Positions 45,151 through 53,558 of a stretch of 57,393 nt of DNA are shown piece by piece (position 1 is the stretch's first letter; every line of letters starts with the position of its first letter). The position numbers and the translations under genes were made by a program. Under the pieces are notes generated by a model. It did not search any database, was not told where the DNA came from, and saw only the letters and a program-made list of their open reading frames with translations. Source of the stretch: DASYHS01 sp035998295 (GTDB taxonomy: Bacteria; Pseudomonadota; Alphaproteobacteria; Azospirillales; Azospirillaceae); assembly GCF_035998295.1 (NCBI RefSeq), contig NZ_DASYHS010000148.1, positions 1-57,393 on the forward strand. Reading direction: 5' to 3'.

Positions 45151-46056
45151 ATGATGGAAAAGTTGAAGGGATTTTCGATCGCTGCGCTGTCGGTGCTCAT
45201 ATTGAGCCCCGACAGTCTGCTTGTTCGTATAATATCGATGGATAGCCTTCCTCTCCTGTTCTGGAGAGGGATTGGGCTATCGTCGATTCTGTTCCTGTAT
45301 ATGCTTATTCGCTATGGAGGTTCTGCGTTCTCGATGGTGAGAAATTTGCCGAGCGACGGCATAGTCGCTGCGGTATTCTTTTCGGGAAGCAGCATATTTT
45401 TCATCGTTTCCCTCAACCTCACCCACGTCGCCAACACCCTCGCCATCATCAGCATAGGACCGCTCATCGGTGCGGTGATGACCTATACCCTGCTCGGCGA
45501 GGCGGTTACGCGGCGGACTTGGATCGTGTCCGTCCTGGCGGTCGGCTGCGTCAGCCTCATCGTCTCGGGAGGCATCGGGCAGATGAACTTCCTGGGTGAT
45601 TTTGCCGCTCTCGCCAATGCCATATGCCTTGCCATGGCAATCGTCTACATGCGCCGCGGCCGATCGGTGAGCATGGTTCCCGCCATGGTCGTGAGTGGCC
45701 TGATCACCGCGCTGATCGCGCTCGCCTCGTCCCCGTCCCTGATCCCGGAACAGAAGGACGCCGTATGGCTCGCGATCCTGTGCTTCGGTGTCATTCCTCT
45801 TTCTTTCGGCCTGATTGCCGTCGCGCCGCGCTTCATCTCGGCTCCGGAACTGAATGCGTTCCTTCTGCTGGAGATGGTGCTGGGACCGTTCTTCGTCTGG
45901 CTCGTCCTCAAGGAGCAGCCGCCGGCCCTGACGCTTCTTGGAGGCGGGCTGCTCTTCGCGTTGCTCGGCGCCCACTTTCTCCTTTCGCTGAAGGACGACA
46001 GGGCGAGGCTTCGTCGGGAAAGACAGGAGATTGCGGGCCTGGAGGCGGCGAGCTGA
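45151..46056 (+). CDS. EamA/DMT-family exporter
   Basis: A 301-residue inner-membrane protein with ten hydrophobic segments in two EamA repeats: the first begins SIAALSVLILSPDSLLVRII, with a FWRGIGLSSILFLYMLIRYG segment, and the second includes FAALANAICLAMAIVYMRRG and a late LLEMVLGPFFVWLVLKE. DMT members export amino acids and other metabolites. The start may be ATG 45151 or 45154, both behind AAGGA. Adjacency to the hydroxylase suggests it exports the pathway product or a precursor. Confidence 0.85.
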   Translation: MMEKLKGFSIAALSVLILSPDSLLVRIISMDSLPLLFWRGIGLSSILFLYMLIRYGGSAFSMVRNLPSDGIVAAVFFSGSSIFFIVSLNLTHVANTLAIISIGPLIGAVMTYTLLGEAVTRRTWIVSVLAVGCVSLIVSGGIGQMNFLGDFAALANAICLAMAIVYMRRGRSVSMVPAMVVSGLITALIALASSPSLIPEQKDAVWLAILCFGVIPLSFGLIAVAPRFISAPELNAFLLLEMVLGPFFVWLVLKEQPPALTLLGGGLLFALLGAHFLLSLKDDRARLRRERQEIAGLEAAS

Positions 46057-46194
46057 CGCCGTGACGCGACCTCCGGCCCCTGGCGGGTGGCCGCCGCCGC
46101 GCGGTACCCGCATGCGCCACGGACCGGCGGCCGGCCTGCCGCCGGCGAGCGCCCGCCTTCCTGCGCCTTCCTGCTCCTGAAGATCGTGCCGCCT

Positions 46195-46218
46195 GCAAGC
46201 GGCGCAGGCGCCGCTTGC
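46195..46218 (+). terminator. Perfect 11-bp stem-loop after the exporter gene
   Basis: GCAAGCGGCGC and GCGCCGCTTGC are perfect complements around AG. It is followed by an AT-rich rather than T-only stretch, so termination efficiency is uncertain, but the position 140 bp after the exporter stop fits the end of that unit. Confidence 0.45.
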
Positions 46219-46296
46219 GCCGTGAATTATAAATAATATTTCATTTGACGATGCACTTGATTGCCTTTTGCCGGTCGGCGGTACGGCTTTCTGGTT

Positions 46297-46351
46297 GTCG
46301 GGATATTCGTCATCCTTGACGTAACCTGTTATGCATGGCATAGCTTGTTAC
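46297..46351 (+). promoter_or_regulatory. Shared promoter block, copy 2 (flavoenzyme unit)
   Basis: TTGACG (46316-46321) and CATAGC (46339-46344) are 17 bp apart. The block matches 43979-44033 at 40 of 55 positions without gaps. A CGTCA-TCCT-TGACG dyad overlaps the -35, slightly offset from the dyad in copy 1. This suggests one regulator for both transcription units. Confidence 0.65.
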
Positions 46352-46571
46352 GGAAAATTCATAAGATATTGCAACAATAATATAATGTTGTTGCGGGCCG
46401 AATCGGGCGGGGAGAGCGGTGTTGGTGGAGTCGGGGCCGAGGACGCGCCTGCGCGCGGCGCGGACCTATGGCCGGCCGGCGTCTCGAGGCCGCGTTCCGA
46501 CCCGGAAAGTCGCGTCTCACGTCTCGAAGGCGGAGCTTCGTACTCCGGCCGCGGCAGGGAGTCGGGTTCCC

Positions 46572-48377
46572 ATGAAGATAATGATCGCATCCGAGTTGAA
46601 GGCGATCGATTACGCGAACGTTGCCGCCGGCAACATCGTGTACAGGCCGGACCTCGAACGGAAGTCCGAGCGGATAGTCGCCAGCGAGCTTGCCGAATTG
46701 AGGCCGGACTGCCTGATCGTCCGCGTTCCTCCTTCGCAAGACACCCTGCGGCGGTGGCATGACACGTTCGGGCCGGATGCCGTCCCGGACCTGATCTTGC
46801 TGACGCAGGAGGGGGGTTCGGTGCCGGCCTACGCGGGACTGCCGCGGCTGCGGGTGTCGGTCGTGCCCGAAGGCGGGGGCGAGCTGGGAGCGCTGCTGTG
46901 CGCCGAGGCGCGGGCGACGGCGGACCTCGCCGGGCTTTCCGCCTCGCCCGCCGCCGGCTTTCCCGCCTCGCGCGGAGCCCCCTCCGTCGCGATCGTCGGC
47001 GCCGGGATCGTCAACCTGATGACGGCGTTCGAACTGCTGAACCACGGCTTTGCCGTGACGGTCGTCGAAGCCGGCCCCGACCCGCGCAAGGACACCGCCT
47101 CGCGCCGGCACGGCTGCACCTTCGGCGGTTGCGACGCCCGCATCTTCTCGTTCAACGAAAGCCGCCACCATCATCTCCGCGGCCTCGACGTCGACCAGGG
47201 GACGAACGTCCAGTTCTGGCGGGGCATTTCCGACGGCGGGTGGCTTTCCGCCGACCCGGCGCGGCTCGAGCCGGCCGACGCGCGCTGGATCGACGCCTTC
47301 GCCCGCGTGCCGCCATGGCTGGCGGCGCGATACAACGGCGACATCATCTCCTTCAACGTCGAGAGCTGGCGGTCGTGGCGCGCCTGCCTCGAGGAACAGC
47401 CGGAGCTGTTCGCCGACGTCGGCCTGCATGACGGGCTGCTGCGCCTCTACGCGACCGCCGAGAAGTACGCGCGCGCCCTGGTCAACGAGCGGGCGCTCGG
47501 CTCCGTGGTCCGCGAACTCGACCCCGGCGCGCTGGGTGCCGAGTTCCCGTCGCTGGACGAGGCGGTGCGCGGCGGGCACGTCGCCGGCGCGCTGGAGGTG
47601 AGCGGGTTCTCCATCAACATCCACAAGCTCGGCTGCCGGCTGGTCCGCATCGCCGAGGCGCGCGGCGCGCGCTTCATGTACGACAGCGCCGTGACGGGCG
47701 TCGTCCGCGACGCTGGCGGGCGCGTCGCCGCGATACGGTGCGGCGACGCGGAGCTGGCCTGCGACCACTACGTGTTCTCCAGCGGCGCCTATTCCCACCA
47801 CCTCCTGCGCGAGCTGGGCTCCGCCGGGTCGGTCGCCCCGGTGATCGGGATGTGGCTGACGCTGCTCGACCACCCTCCCTATCTCGACCTGCCGCTCAAG
47901 ATCTCGCGCTCGGGCTTCGCGTCGAGCGGGGCGGCGGAGGGGGCGAACGTCATCGCCGGGACCGATTGCGACGGAAGGCGCGTGATCCATCTCAGCTCCG
48001 GGCACGGCTATATCGGCATCCACAACCGCGATCCGGACCGCGCATTGCTGGCGGAGCTCGGGAAGGCCGTCCTCGAGACGGCGGCGCAGTACTTCCCGTC
48101 CAAGTTCGAGCGGACCCGCGCCGCGGGCGGGCTGCCGGAGGACATGACGTACTGCATCCGGCCATGGACGCCGGACGGCCTCGGCATCTTCGAGACGCTG
48201 CCGGCCGGCGGCGGGGGGAAGGTGGTCGTGACCGGCGGCCACAACACCGGCGGCTTCGCGCAGTCCCCCAGCGTCGCCAGGGCGGTCCGCCTCGCGCTGC
48301 AGGGCGAATCCCATCCCATGCACGCGCTCTACCATCCGCGGCGCTTCGCGAACTTCGCGGAGGTCGGGGCGGCATGA
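46572..48377 (+). CDS. DAO-type FAD-dependent oxidoreductase with an extra N-terminal domain
   Basis: A 601-residue protein. Residues 1-115 (MKIMIASELKAIDYANVAAG, then LRPDCLIVRV) resemble the catalytic-domain half of a D-2-hydroxyacid dehydrogenase without its NAD part. From residue 137 comes a glycine-oxidase/D-amino-acid-dehydrogenase (DAO) domain with VAIVGAGIVNLMTAFELL; the usual third glycine is Asn148. Further DAO blocks are RHGCTFGGCDARIFS, IRPWTPDGLGIFETLP and VVTGGHNTGGFAQSPSVA. It likely oxidises a C-N bond of an amino acid or conjugate. GTG 46419 would add 51 Arg/Ala-rich residues. It overlaps the next gene by 4 nt. Confidence 0.75.
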   Translation: MKIMIASELKAIDYANVAAGNIVYRPDLERKSERIVASELAELRPDCLIVRVPPSQDTLRRWHDTFGPDAVPDLILLTQEGGSVPAYAGLPRLRVSVVPEGGGELGALLCAEARATADLAGLSASPAAGFPASRGAPSVAIVGAGIVNLMTAFELLNHGFAVTVVEAGPDPRKDTASRRHGCTFGGCDARIFSFNESRHHHLRGLDVDQGTNVQFWRGISDGGWLSADPARLEPADARWIDAFARVPPWLAARYNGDIISFNVESWRSWRACLEEQPELFADVGLHDGLLRLYATAEKYARALVNERALGSVVRELDPGALGAEFPSLDEAVRGGHVAGALEVSGFSINIHKLGCRLVRIAEARGARFMYDSAVTGVVRDAGGRVAAIRCGDAELACDHYVFSSGAYSHHLLRELGSAGSVAPVIGMWLTLLDHPPYLDLPLKISRSGFASSGAAEGANVIAGTDCDGRRVIHLSSGHGYIGIHNRDPDRALLAELGKAVLETAAQYFPSKFERTRAAGGLPEDMTYCIRPWTPDGLGIFETLPAGGGGKVVVTGGHNTGGFAQSPSVARAVRLALQGESHPMHALYHPRRFANFAEVGAA

Positions 48378-50224
48378 TGCGGATCGCGATCGTCGGCCTG
48401 GGGCCGTGGGGCCTGTGCGTCCTCGACAGGATCGTCGCGCGCATGCTCCGCGGGGAGCATGCCGGCCCCGTGCGGGTGGACGTCTTCGAGCCTGCGACGC
48501 CCGGCGCCGGCGTCCATGCGCCCGACCTGCCGGACTACCTTCTGCTGAACACGCCCTGCGGCCAGGTCAGCCTGTTCGGCGACGCCCCGCCTTCCGATGG
48601 CGTGGAGCAGCTCGATTTCTTCGCGTGGTGCCGCCGCTCGGGCCACCAGGTCGCCGAGCCCGGCCCCACGGCCGGGGCCCGGCACCTTCGCCCGGTCGAG
48701 CCGAACGACTTCCTGCCGCGGCGCCTGCTGGGCGGCTACCTGGAATGGGTCTACGGCCAGCTCCTGCGCCGCGCGCCGGCCGACCTGCGCATCGTCCTGC
48801 ATCCCGTCGAGGCCGTCGACGTCGTCCCGGACCCGGAAGGGGGCGAGCTGGTCCTGGCCGAGGACGGCCGGGCGGTGGGCGCCGACTGCGTGTTCCTGAC
48901 CATCGGCCACACGGCGCCGGGAGCCGGCGCCTATCCCGAAGGCTTCCTCGCGCCCTATCCCACGACGCGGCTCGACGAGCGCGTCGGCGCCGGTGGGACG
49001 GTGGCGATCGCTGGCATGGGGCTGGTCGCGGTCGACGTCCTCACGGCGTTGACGACGGGACGCGGCGGGGCCTTCGTGCGCCGGTCTCCCGGCGGCCGCC
49101 TGCGCTACGTCGCCGGCGGGGCGGAGCCGAGGATCGCGCTGTTCTCGCGCAACGGTTCGCTGTTCCGCTGCCGTCCCGCGACCGGGCTGGACCGCGCCGC
49201 GCCCTACCGGCCGATCATCGTGACCGACGAGGCCGTGCGCGCCGTCCTCGCGGCGGACCGCGGCGACGGCGTCGACCTGCACCGCTCGGTGATGCCGATG
49301 CTGTGCGCGGAGATGCGCGCCGTCCATGCCGAGCGCCACGTCCTGCTGGCCGAGGGCGAGGCGGCGGCCCACGACCTTCGCGACCGGCTGCGCGCGGCCT
49401 GGGACGCCGGCCTGTTCGAGCAGGCGGTCGAGGCGGCCGAGGCCGGCTACGGGCGATACGACCCGCGCCGGCGGTGTTTCGGGGTGCATGAGGAGCGCTG
49501 CGCGGACAGCGCCGCCTACCAGGACGCGATGGTCGGGCTGCTGGCCGAGGATCTGGCCGACTGCGGGCGCGGCGAGGCGGCAAGCCCCCGCAAGGCCGCG
49601 GACGAGATGCTCCGCGTGCTGCGCAACGCGATCCGCGCCTGCGTCGATTACGGCAGGCTGGACCCGTCCTCGCACGGCGACTTCTACGGGCGCATCGCCA
49701 GCATGATCAACCGGGTGATCGTCGGCCCGCCGCTGCGGCGCGGCGAGGAGCTGATGGCCCTGATCGATGCCGGGATCGTCTCGATGCCCTTCGGCTCGGC
49801 CCCGCGGCTGCTGCGCGACCATGCGCGCGGCGGCTGGCGGGTGGACTCCACGACGCTGGCCGAGCCCGCCTCCTGGGCCGTGGACCACGTCGTGGCCGGC
49901 TATCTGCCGCCTCCCCTGGTCGAGGACACCAGCTCGCGCCTGATCGCGGCGCTGCGCGATTCCGGCCGGGTGCGCGCCTTCACCAACCGCGGCGCGCATG
50001 CCGCCGGCATCGACGTCGGCGAGCACGCGCACTGCATCCGGCGCGACGGCACGATCGAGCCGGGCCTGCTCGCCCTCGGCCCCCTCGTCGAGGGCGCGCG
50101 CTACTTCAACCACTACATCCCGTCGCCCGGAAGCCGTCGGCGCGCGTTCGAGGACGCCGAGGCCTGCGTCGGCCGGCTCTTCTCGCGCGCCGCCGCGCCG
50201 CATCAGCACAGGAGCACCGCGTGA
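48374..50224 (+). CDS. FAD/NAD(P)-binding protein (NAD_binding_9 type)
   Basis: A 616-residue flavoprotein with a dinucleotide loop at the N-terminus (IAIVGLGPWGLCVLDRIVAR, residues 4-23) and the PF13454 pattern: FEPATPGAGVHAPDLPDYLL, LLNTPCGQVSLFG, RRLLGGYLEWVYGQLLR and GGTVAIAGMGLVAVDVLTAL (second nucleotide loop). The last third, with HVVAGYLPPP and LGPLVEGARYFNHYIPSPGS, closes the FAD site. Relatives are found in natural-product and peptide-modification loci, mostly untested. Start codon ATG 48374 overlaps the previous stop; ATG 48377 is equally possible. Confidence 0.75.
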   Translation: MMRIAIVGLGPWGLCVLDRIVARMLRGEHAGPVRVDVFEPATPGAGVHAPDLPDYLLLNTPCGQVSLFGDAPPSDGVEQLDFFAWCRRSGHQVAEPGPTAGARHLRPVEPNDFLPRRLLGGYLEWVYGQLLRRAPADLRIVLHPVEAVDVVPDPEGGELVLAEDGRAVGADCVFLTIGHTAPGAGAYPEGFLAPYPTTRLDERVGAGGTVAIAGMGLVAVDVLTALTTGRGGAFVRRSPGGRLRYVAGGAEPRIALFSRNGSLFRCRPATGLDRAAPYRPIIVTDEAVRAVLAADRGDGVDLHRSVMPMLCAEMRAVHAERHVLLAEGEAAAHDLRDRLRAAWDAGLFEQAVEAAEAGYGRYDPRRRCFGVHEERCADSAAYQDAMVGLLAEDLADCGRGEAASPRKAADEMLRVLRNAIRACVDYGRLDPSSHGDFYGRIASMINRVIVGPPLRRGEELMALIDAGIVSMPFGSAPRLLRDHARGGWRVDSTTLAEPASWAVDHVVAGYLPPPLVEDTSSRLIAALRDSGRVRAFTNRGAHAAGIDVGEHAHCIRRDGTIEPGLLALGPLVEGARYFNHYIPSPGSRRRAFEDAEACVGRLFSRAAAPHQHRSTA

Positions 50225-50853
50225 ACGACCTCTACTTCTCCAAATCCGGCAACTCCCTGCGCGCCCTCCTCGCGCTGGAGGAGTGCGGTCTTTCCTACAC
50301 GCCCCACAAGCTGGACCTCGCGAACGACGCGCACAAGACGCCGGAACTGCTCGCCCTGAACCCGCTGGGGGCACTTCCCGTGCTGGTCCACCGCCCGGCC
50401 GGCGCCGACGCCCCGCTGGTGCTGACCCAGTCCGCCGCCATCGTCCTGTTCTGCGCGGAGACCAGCGGGCGGTTCATCCCGGCGGAGACGGCGGCGCGCG
50501 CCGAGGTGCAGCGCTGGTTCATGACCGCGATCACCGATGCCCAGCCGCTCAGCCAGTGGCTGCTCTACCTGACGAACAACGTGCCGGATCTCGGCGAGGG
50601 CGCGAAGACCTATCTCGCCGGGCGGTTCATCGGCCTGATGCGCACCATCGACGCGCATCTGGCGCAAACGGCATCGTCGTCCGCGGCGGACGGCTACCTG
50701 TGCGGGGCGTTCTCCATCGCCGACATCGCCCTGTTCCCGGTGGTCAACATCCGGCGCCCCCTGCTGGAGGCCGCCGGCGGCTTCGGCCCGCTTCTGGGCT
50801 GGGCGGAGCGCGTGGCGGCGCGCCCGGCGGTACGCAAGGCGCTGGCCGCCTGA
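50221..50853 (+). CDS. Glutathione S-transferase family protein
   Basis: A 210-residue protein starting at GTG 50221, coupled to the preceding gene by a GTGA overlap. The thioredoxin-like N-terminal domain has SKSGNSLRALLALEECGL with a possible catalytic Ser and the cis-Pro segment GALPVLVHR followed by LTQSAAIVLF. The alpha-helical C-terminal domain ends in DGYLCGAFSIADIALFPVV (the N-capping Asp motif). It may conjugate glutathione or isomerise an intermediate. Coupling to the flavoprotein genes argues for a pathway role rather than general detoxification. Confidence 0.85.
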   Translation: MNDLYFSKSGNSLRALLALEECGLSYTPHKLDLANDAHKTPELLALNPLGALPVLVHRPAGADAPLVLTQSAAIVLFCAETSGRFIPAETAARAEVQRWFMTAITDAQPLSQWLLYLTNNVPDLGEGAKTYLAGRFIGLMRTIDAHLAQTASSSAADGYLCGAFSIADIALFPVVNIRRPLLEAAGGFGPLLGWAERVAARPAVRKALAA

Positions 50854-50896
50854 CCGGCGGCGCGGGGACGGGTCTGGACATGCGGGACGGGGATCG

Positions 50897-51385
50897 ATGA
50901 GCGACGAGACGATGACGCGGCCGGGCGCGGACATGCGCCGCGACCGGATCAGGCCGGCGCGTCCCGGGGACGCCCGGGCCTGCGAGGCGATCGCCCACGC
51001 GGCCTACGCGAAATACGTGCCGCGCATGGCGAAGAAGCCTTCGCCGCTGTTCTACGACTACGACAAGGTCGTCGCCGAGGGGTTCACCCATGTCTGGGAG
51101 CAGGACGGCGCGGTCGTGGCCATGGTCACGCTGATCCCGCGCGAGGACCATCTCCTGCTGCGCAACCTCGTCGTCCTTCCGCAATTCCAGGGCAAAGGGA
51201 TCGGCCGCGTGTTCATGGCCTTCGCCGAGGACCAGGCGCTCGGGCACGGCTTGGCGCGCATCCATCTCTGGACGAACGAGGCGATGTCGGAGAACGTCCC
51301 CTATTACGAGGCGCTCGGCTACGCCGTTCGGGAGCGCGCCGTCGTCGACGGCTACTCCCGCATCTTCATGGCCAAGGCTCTGTGA
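50897..51385 (+). CDS. GNAT-family N-acetyltransferase
   Basis: A 162-residue acetyltransferase with the GNAT order: RIRPARPGDARACEAIAHAA (strand and first helix), VAMVTLIPREDHLLLRNLVV, the acetyl-CoA pyrophosphate loop QFQGKGIGRVFMAFAE (Q/R-x-x-G-x-G), and a late NVPYYEALGYAVRERAV. ATG 50897 has a weak ribosome site, and ATG 50912 or GTG/ATG alternatives exist in the first 18 residues. It may acetylate the pathway amine or confer self-protection. It lies 43 bp after the GST gene. Confidence 0.82.
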   Translation: MSDETMTRPGADMRRDRIRPARPGDARACEAIAHAAYAKYVPRMAKKPSPLFYDYDKVVAEGFTHVWEQDGAVVAMVTLIPREDHLLLRNLVVLPQFQGKGIGRVFMAFAEDQALGHGLARIHLWTNEAMSENVPYYEALGYAVRERAVVDGYSRIFMAKAL

Positions 51386-51449
51386 CGCCGCGGCGCTCCA
51401 CCGCCGGCCTCCAGGCCGGCCACCTTGAAGACCACGACTGGAAGACGAC

Positions 51450-51875
51450 ATGACGACGAACGCCCCCGGCAAGGCCGGCACCGCCCGCAATCCCGCCACC
51501 GTCTGGACGGTCCCGGAGCCGTTGCGCGCCATCTACTCCCATGCCTGCGAGGTGCGTTCCAACGTCCGCACGCTCTTCATCTCCGGGCAGTTCGGCGTCG
51601 ACCCGCAGGGCGGCATCCCGGCCGACTTCGAGGGCCAGTGCGCGAACGCGATGGACAATGTCGAGCGGCTGCTCGCCGATGCCGGCATGACCAGATCCGA
51701 CATCGTGAAGCTCAGCTACTTCCTCGTCCGGACCGAGGACGCGCCGAAGCTGGCGGAGATGCGGCGCGGGCGCTGGGCGACCGACGATCCGCCCTCCGTC
51801 ACCATGCTGGTCGTCTCGGCCCTGGCCCGGCCCGACTTCCTGATCGAGATCGAAGCCGTCGCCGCGGCGCAGTGA
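51450..51875 (+). CDS. Rid-family (YjgF/YER057c/UK114) protein lacking the deaminase arginine
   Basis: A 141-residue Rid-fold protein: FISGQFGVDPQGGIPADFEG, QCANAMDNVERLLADAGMTR, DIVKLSYFLV and a C-terminal LIEIEAVAAA. In true RidA imine deaminases an arginine (Arg105 in E. coli) precedes the last strand; here that region reads DDPPSVTMLVVSAL with no arginine. It therefore belongs to a Rid subgroup without demonstrated deaminase chemistry. GGAAG precedes the ATG. It is 14 bp from the ChaC-like gene. Confidence 0.85.
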   Translation: MTTNAPGKAGTARNPATVWTVPEPLRAIYSHACEVRSNVRTLFISGQFGVDPQGGIPADFEGQCANAMDNVERLLADAGMTRSDIVKLSYFLVRTEDAPKLAEMRRGRWATDDPPSVTMLVVSALARPDFLIEIEAVAAAQ

Positions 51876-51888
51876 CGGGGACCTTCCC

Positions 51889-52605
51889 ATGACCACGCGA
51901 CCTATGCATCCTCCCGGGGGGGCGCCGCCGTCCCTGAAGCGCGAGGACTTCACCGAGGAGCGGATACAGCGCTTCGCGGAGCTGGCCCTGCGCGCGGGGT
52001 TCCGGGTGACGACGCAGGCCGAGCGCGAGGCGAGCCTGCGCGACACGCTGGCGCGGCGGCCGGCCGGGACGGATGTCTGGGTCTTCGGCTTCGGGTCGCT
52101 GATGTGGAACCCGGCGATGCACGTCGCCGAGAGCCGGCCCGCGAGGATTACCGGCTACCGGCGCCGCTTCTGCCTCGACCAGCGCTACGGGCGCGGCTCC
52201 CCCGAGGTCCCCGGCGCCATGCTCGGCCTCGACGAGGGCGGGGAGATCCACGGCGTCGCGCATCGCATCGCCGAGGAGCTGCTGCAGGACGAGCTGACCA
52301 TCTTGTGGCGCCGCGAGATGCCGAGCGGCGCCTACCTCCCGGAATGGATCGAGGCCGAGGTCGGCGGAGAGGCCCGGGCCGTCCTGACCTTCGTGAGCGA
52401 CCGCGCGCACAGCCGCTACATCGACCTGCCGGAAAGCGAGCTGGTCGCGCGCCTGGCGATGGCGGAAGGGCAGAGCGGGACGAACAGGGCCTATCTCTAC
52501 GAGACCGTGGAATGCCTCGAGGCACTCGGCATCGACGATCCCTACCTGACCGGCATCGCCTCGAAGGTCCGCGGCTACCGAGTGCGGCGGGGACTGGAGC
52601 CGTGA
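51889..52605 (+). CDS. ChaC-like gamma-glutamylcyclotransferase
   Basis: A 238-residue protein of the ChaC/GGCT fold. The substrate loop is VWVFGFGSLMWNPAMHVAES (residues 63-82), GYRRRFCLDQRYGRGSPEVP follows, and WRREMPSGAYLPEW contains the expected catalytic Glu. The C-terminus GIDDPYLTGIASKVRGYR is typical. These enzymes release 5-oxoproline from gamma-glutamyl compounds, classically glutathione. Beside a GST and an amino-acid exporter, it could act on a glutathione or gamma-glutamyl conjugate of the pathway. The stop overlaps the next GTG start. Confidence 0.88.
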   Translation: MTTRPMHPPGGAPPSLKREDFTEERIQRFAELALRAGFRVTTQAEREASLRDTLARRPAGTDVWVFGFGSLMWNPAMHVAESRPARITGYRRRFCLDQRYGRGSPEVPGAMLGLDEGGEIHGVAHRIAEELLQDELTILWRREMPSGAYLPEWIEAEVGGEARAVLTFVSDRAHSRYIDLPESELVARLAMAEGQSGTNRAYLYETVECLEALGIDDPYLTGIASKVRGYRVRRGLEP

Positions 52606-53543
52606 CCGCGACCGCCGGCATCGCCGGGCCCATCGGCGCCCGGTGGCGGACGCTGCCCCCCAACGCGCGCGGCGCCGTCCTGGTGCTGCTGTCCGGGATC
52701 GGCTTCACGTCGGTGAACATGCTCGTGAAGGTGATCGGCGGCGAGCTTCACGCGTTCCAGATCGCCTTCTTCCGGGTGTTCTTCGGCTTCCTGGTCATCA
52801 TCCCCTTCGCCCTCCACCAGGGCCTCCCGGCCCTGCGGACGCGGCATCGCTTCGGCCACGTGCTGCGTGCCGTCTTCGGCATGGGCGCGATGTACTGCAC
52901 CTTCTATGCGGCGATCCATCTGCCGCTCGCGGACGTCACCGCCTACGGCTTCACGAAGGCGTTCTTCGTGGTGGTGTTCGCCCACTTCGTGCTCGGCGAG
53001 CGGATCTACCGGAGCCGGACGATCCCGATCTGCCTCGGCTTCGTCGGGGCCCTGATCCTGCTGCGGCCGGGCTTCGGGATCGAGCCGGCCGCGGTCGTGG
53101 CCCTGCTGGCCGCCGTCTTCATGGCGCTGGTCGTCGTCATGATCGCGAAGCTCGGCCGCAGCGAGCCGTACTGGACGGTGATGTTCTGGTTCGGGGTGCT
53201 GTCGACCTGCATCGCGATCGGCCCGGCGCTCGCGGTGTGGCAGCCGCTGTCGTGGACGCAGCTCGGCATGCTGGCCGCGATCGGCGTGCTGGGCGTCACG
53301 GCGCAGACCCTGATGCTGCGCGGCTTCACGATCGGCGACACGACGGCGATGGTGAACTTCGAATACGTGCAGCTTCTCTACGCCGTCCTCTACGGCGTCT
53401 TCCTCTTCTCCAACTATCCCGACGTCTGGACCATAACCGGGTCGCTCGTCATCGTCGCGTCCGCCTCCTACGTTGCGCGCCACGGCCACAAGCCGGGCGG
53501 GCGGGGGGCGGCCGAGCAGGCGCGGGACACCGACCGGAACTGA
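52602..53543 (+). CDS. EamA/DMT-family exporter
   Basis: A 313-residue membrane protein with ten hydrophobic segments starts at GTG 52602 in a GTGA overlap with the ChaC-like gene. Repeat 1 contains GFTSVNMLVKVIGGELHAFQ, then FFRVFFGFLVIIPFALHQG and DVTAYGFTKAFFVVVFAHFV; repeat 2 contains the TTAMVNFEYVQLLYAVLYGV segment. It differs from the exporter at 45151-46056, so the cluster has two distinct DMT carriers. Likely cargo is an amino acid or derived metabolite. Confidence 0.87.
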   Translation: MTATAGIAGPIGARWRTLPPNARGAVLVLLSGIGFTSVNMLVKVIGGELHAFQIAFFRVFFGFLVIIPFALHQGLPALRTRHRFGHVLRAVFGMGAMYCTFYAAIHLPLADVTAYGFTKAFFVVVFAHFVLGERIYRSRTIPICLGFVGALILLRPGFGIEPAAVVALLAAVFMALVVVMIAKLGRSEPYWTVMFWFGVLSTCIAIGPALAVWQPLSWTQLGMLAAIGVLGVTAQTLMLRGFTIGDTTAMVNFEYVQLLYAVLYGVFLFSNYPDVWTITGSLVIVASASYVARHGHKPGGRGAAEQARDTDRN

Positions 53544-53558
53544 TCGAGGACAAGGAAC

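Larger units (their letters stand above)
46057..46571 (+). promoter_or_regulatory. 515-bp gap: strong stem-loop, then AT-rich promoter leader
   Basis: The left third is GC-rich without a gene; a perfect stem-loop at 46195-46218 is listed separately. From 46220 to 46400 the DNA is AT-rich and holds copy 2 of the shared promoter. The untranslated leader to ATG 46572 would be about 220 nt and includes a short out-of-frame ORF from 46385. GTG 46419, in frame with the oxidase, cannot be excluded as its start. Confidence 0.45.

Noticed and set aside
46331..46762. 143-codon ORF starting inside the flavoenzyme leader
   Set aside because: It runs out of frame into the flavoenzyme gene and has random-like composition.
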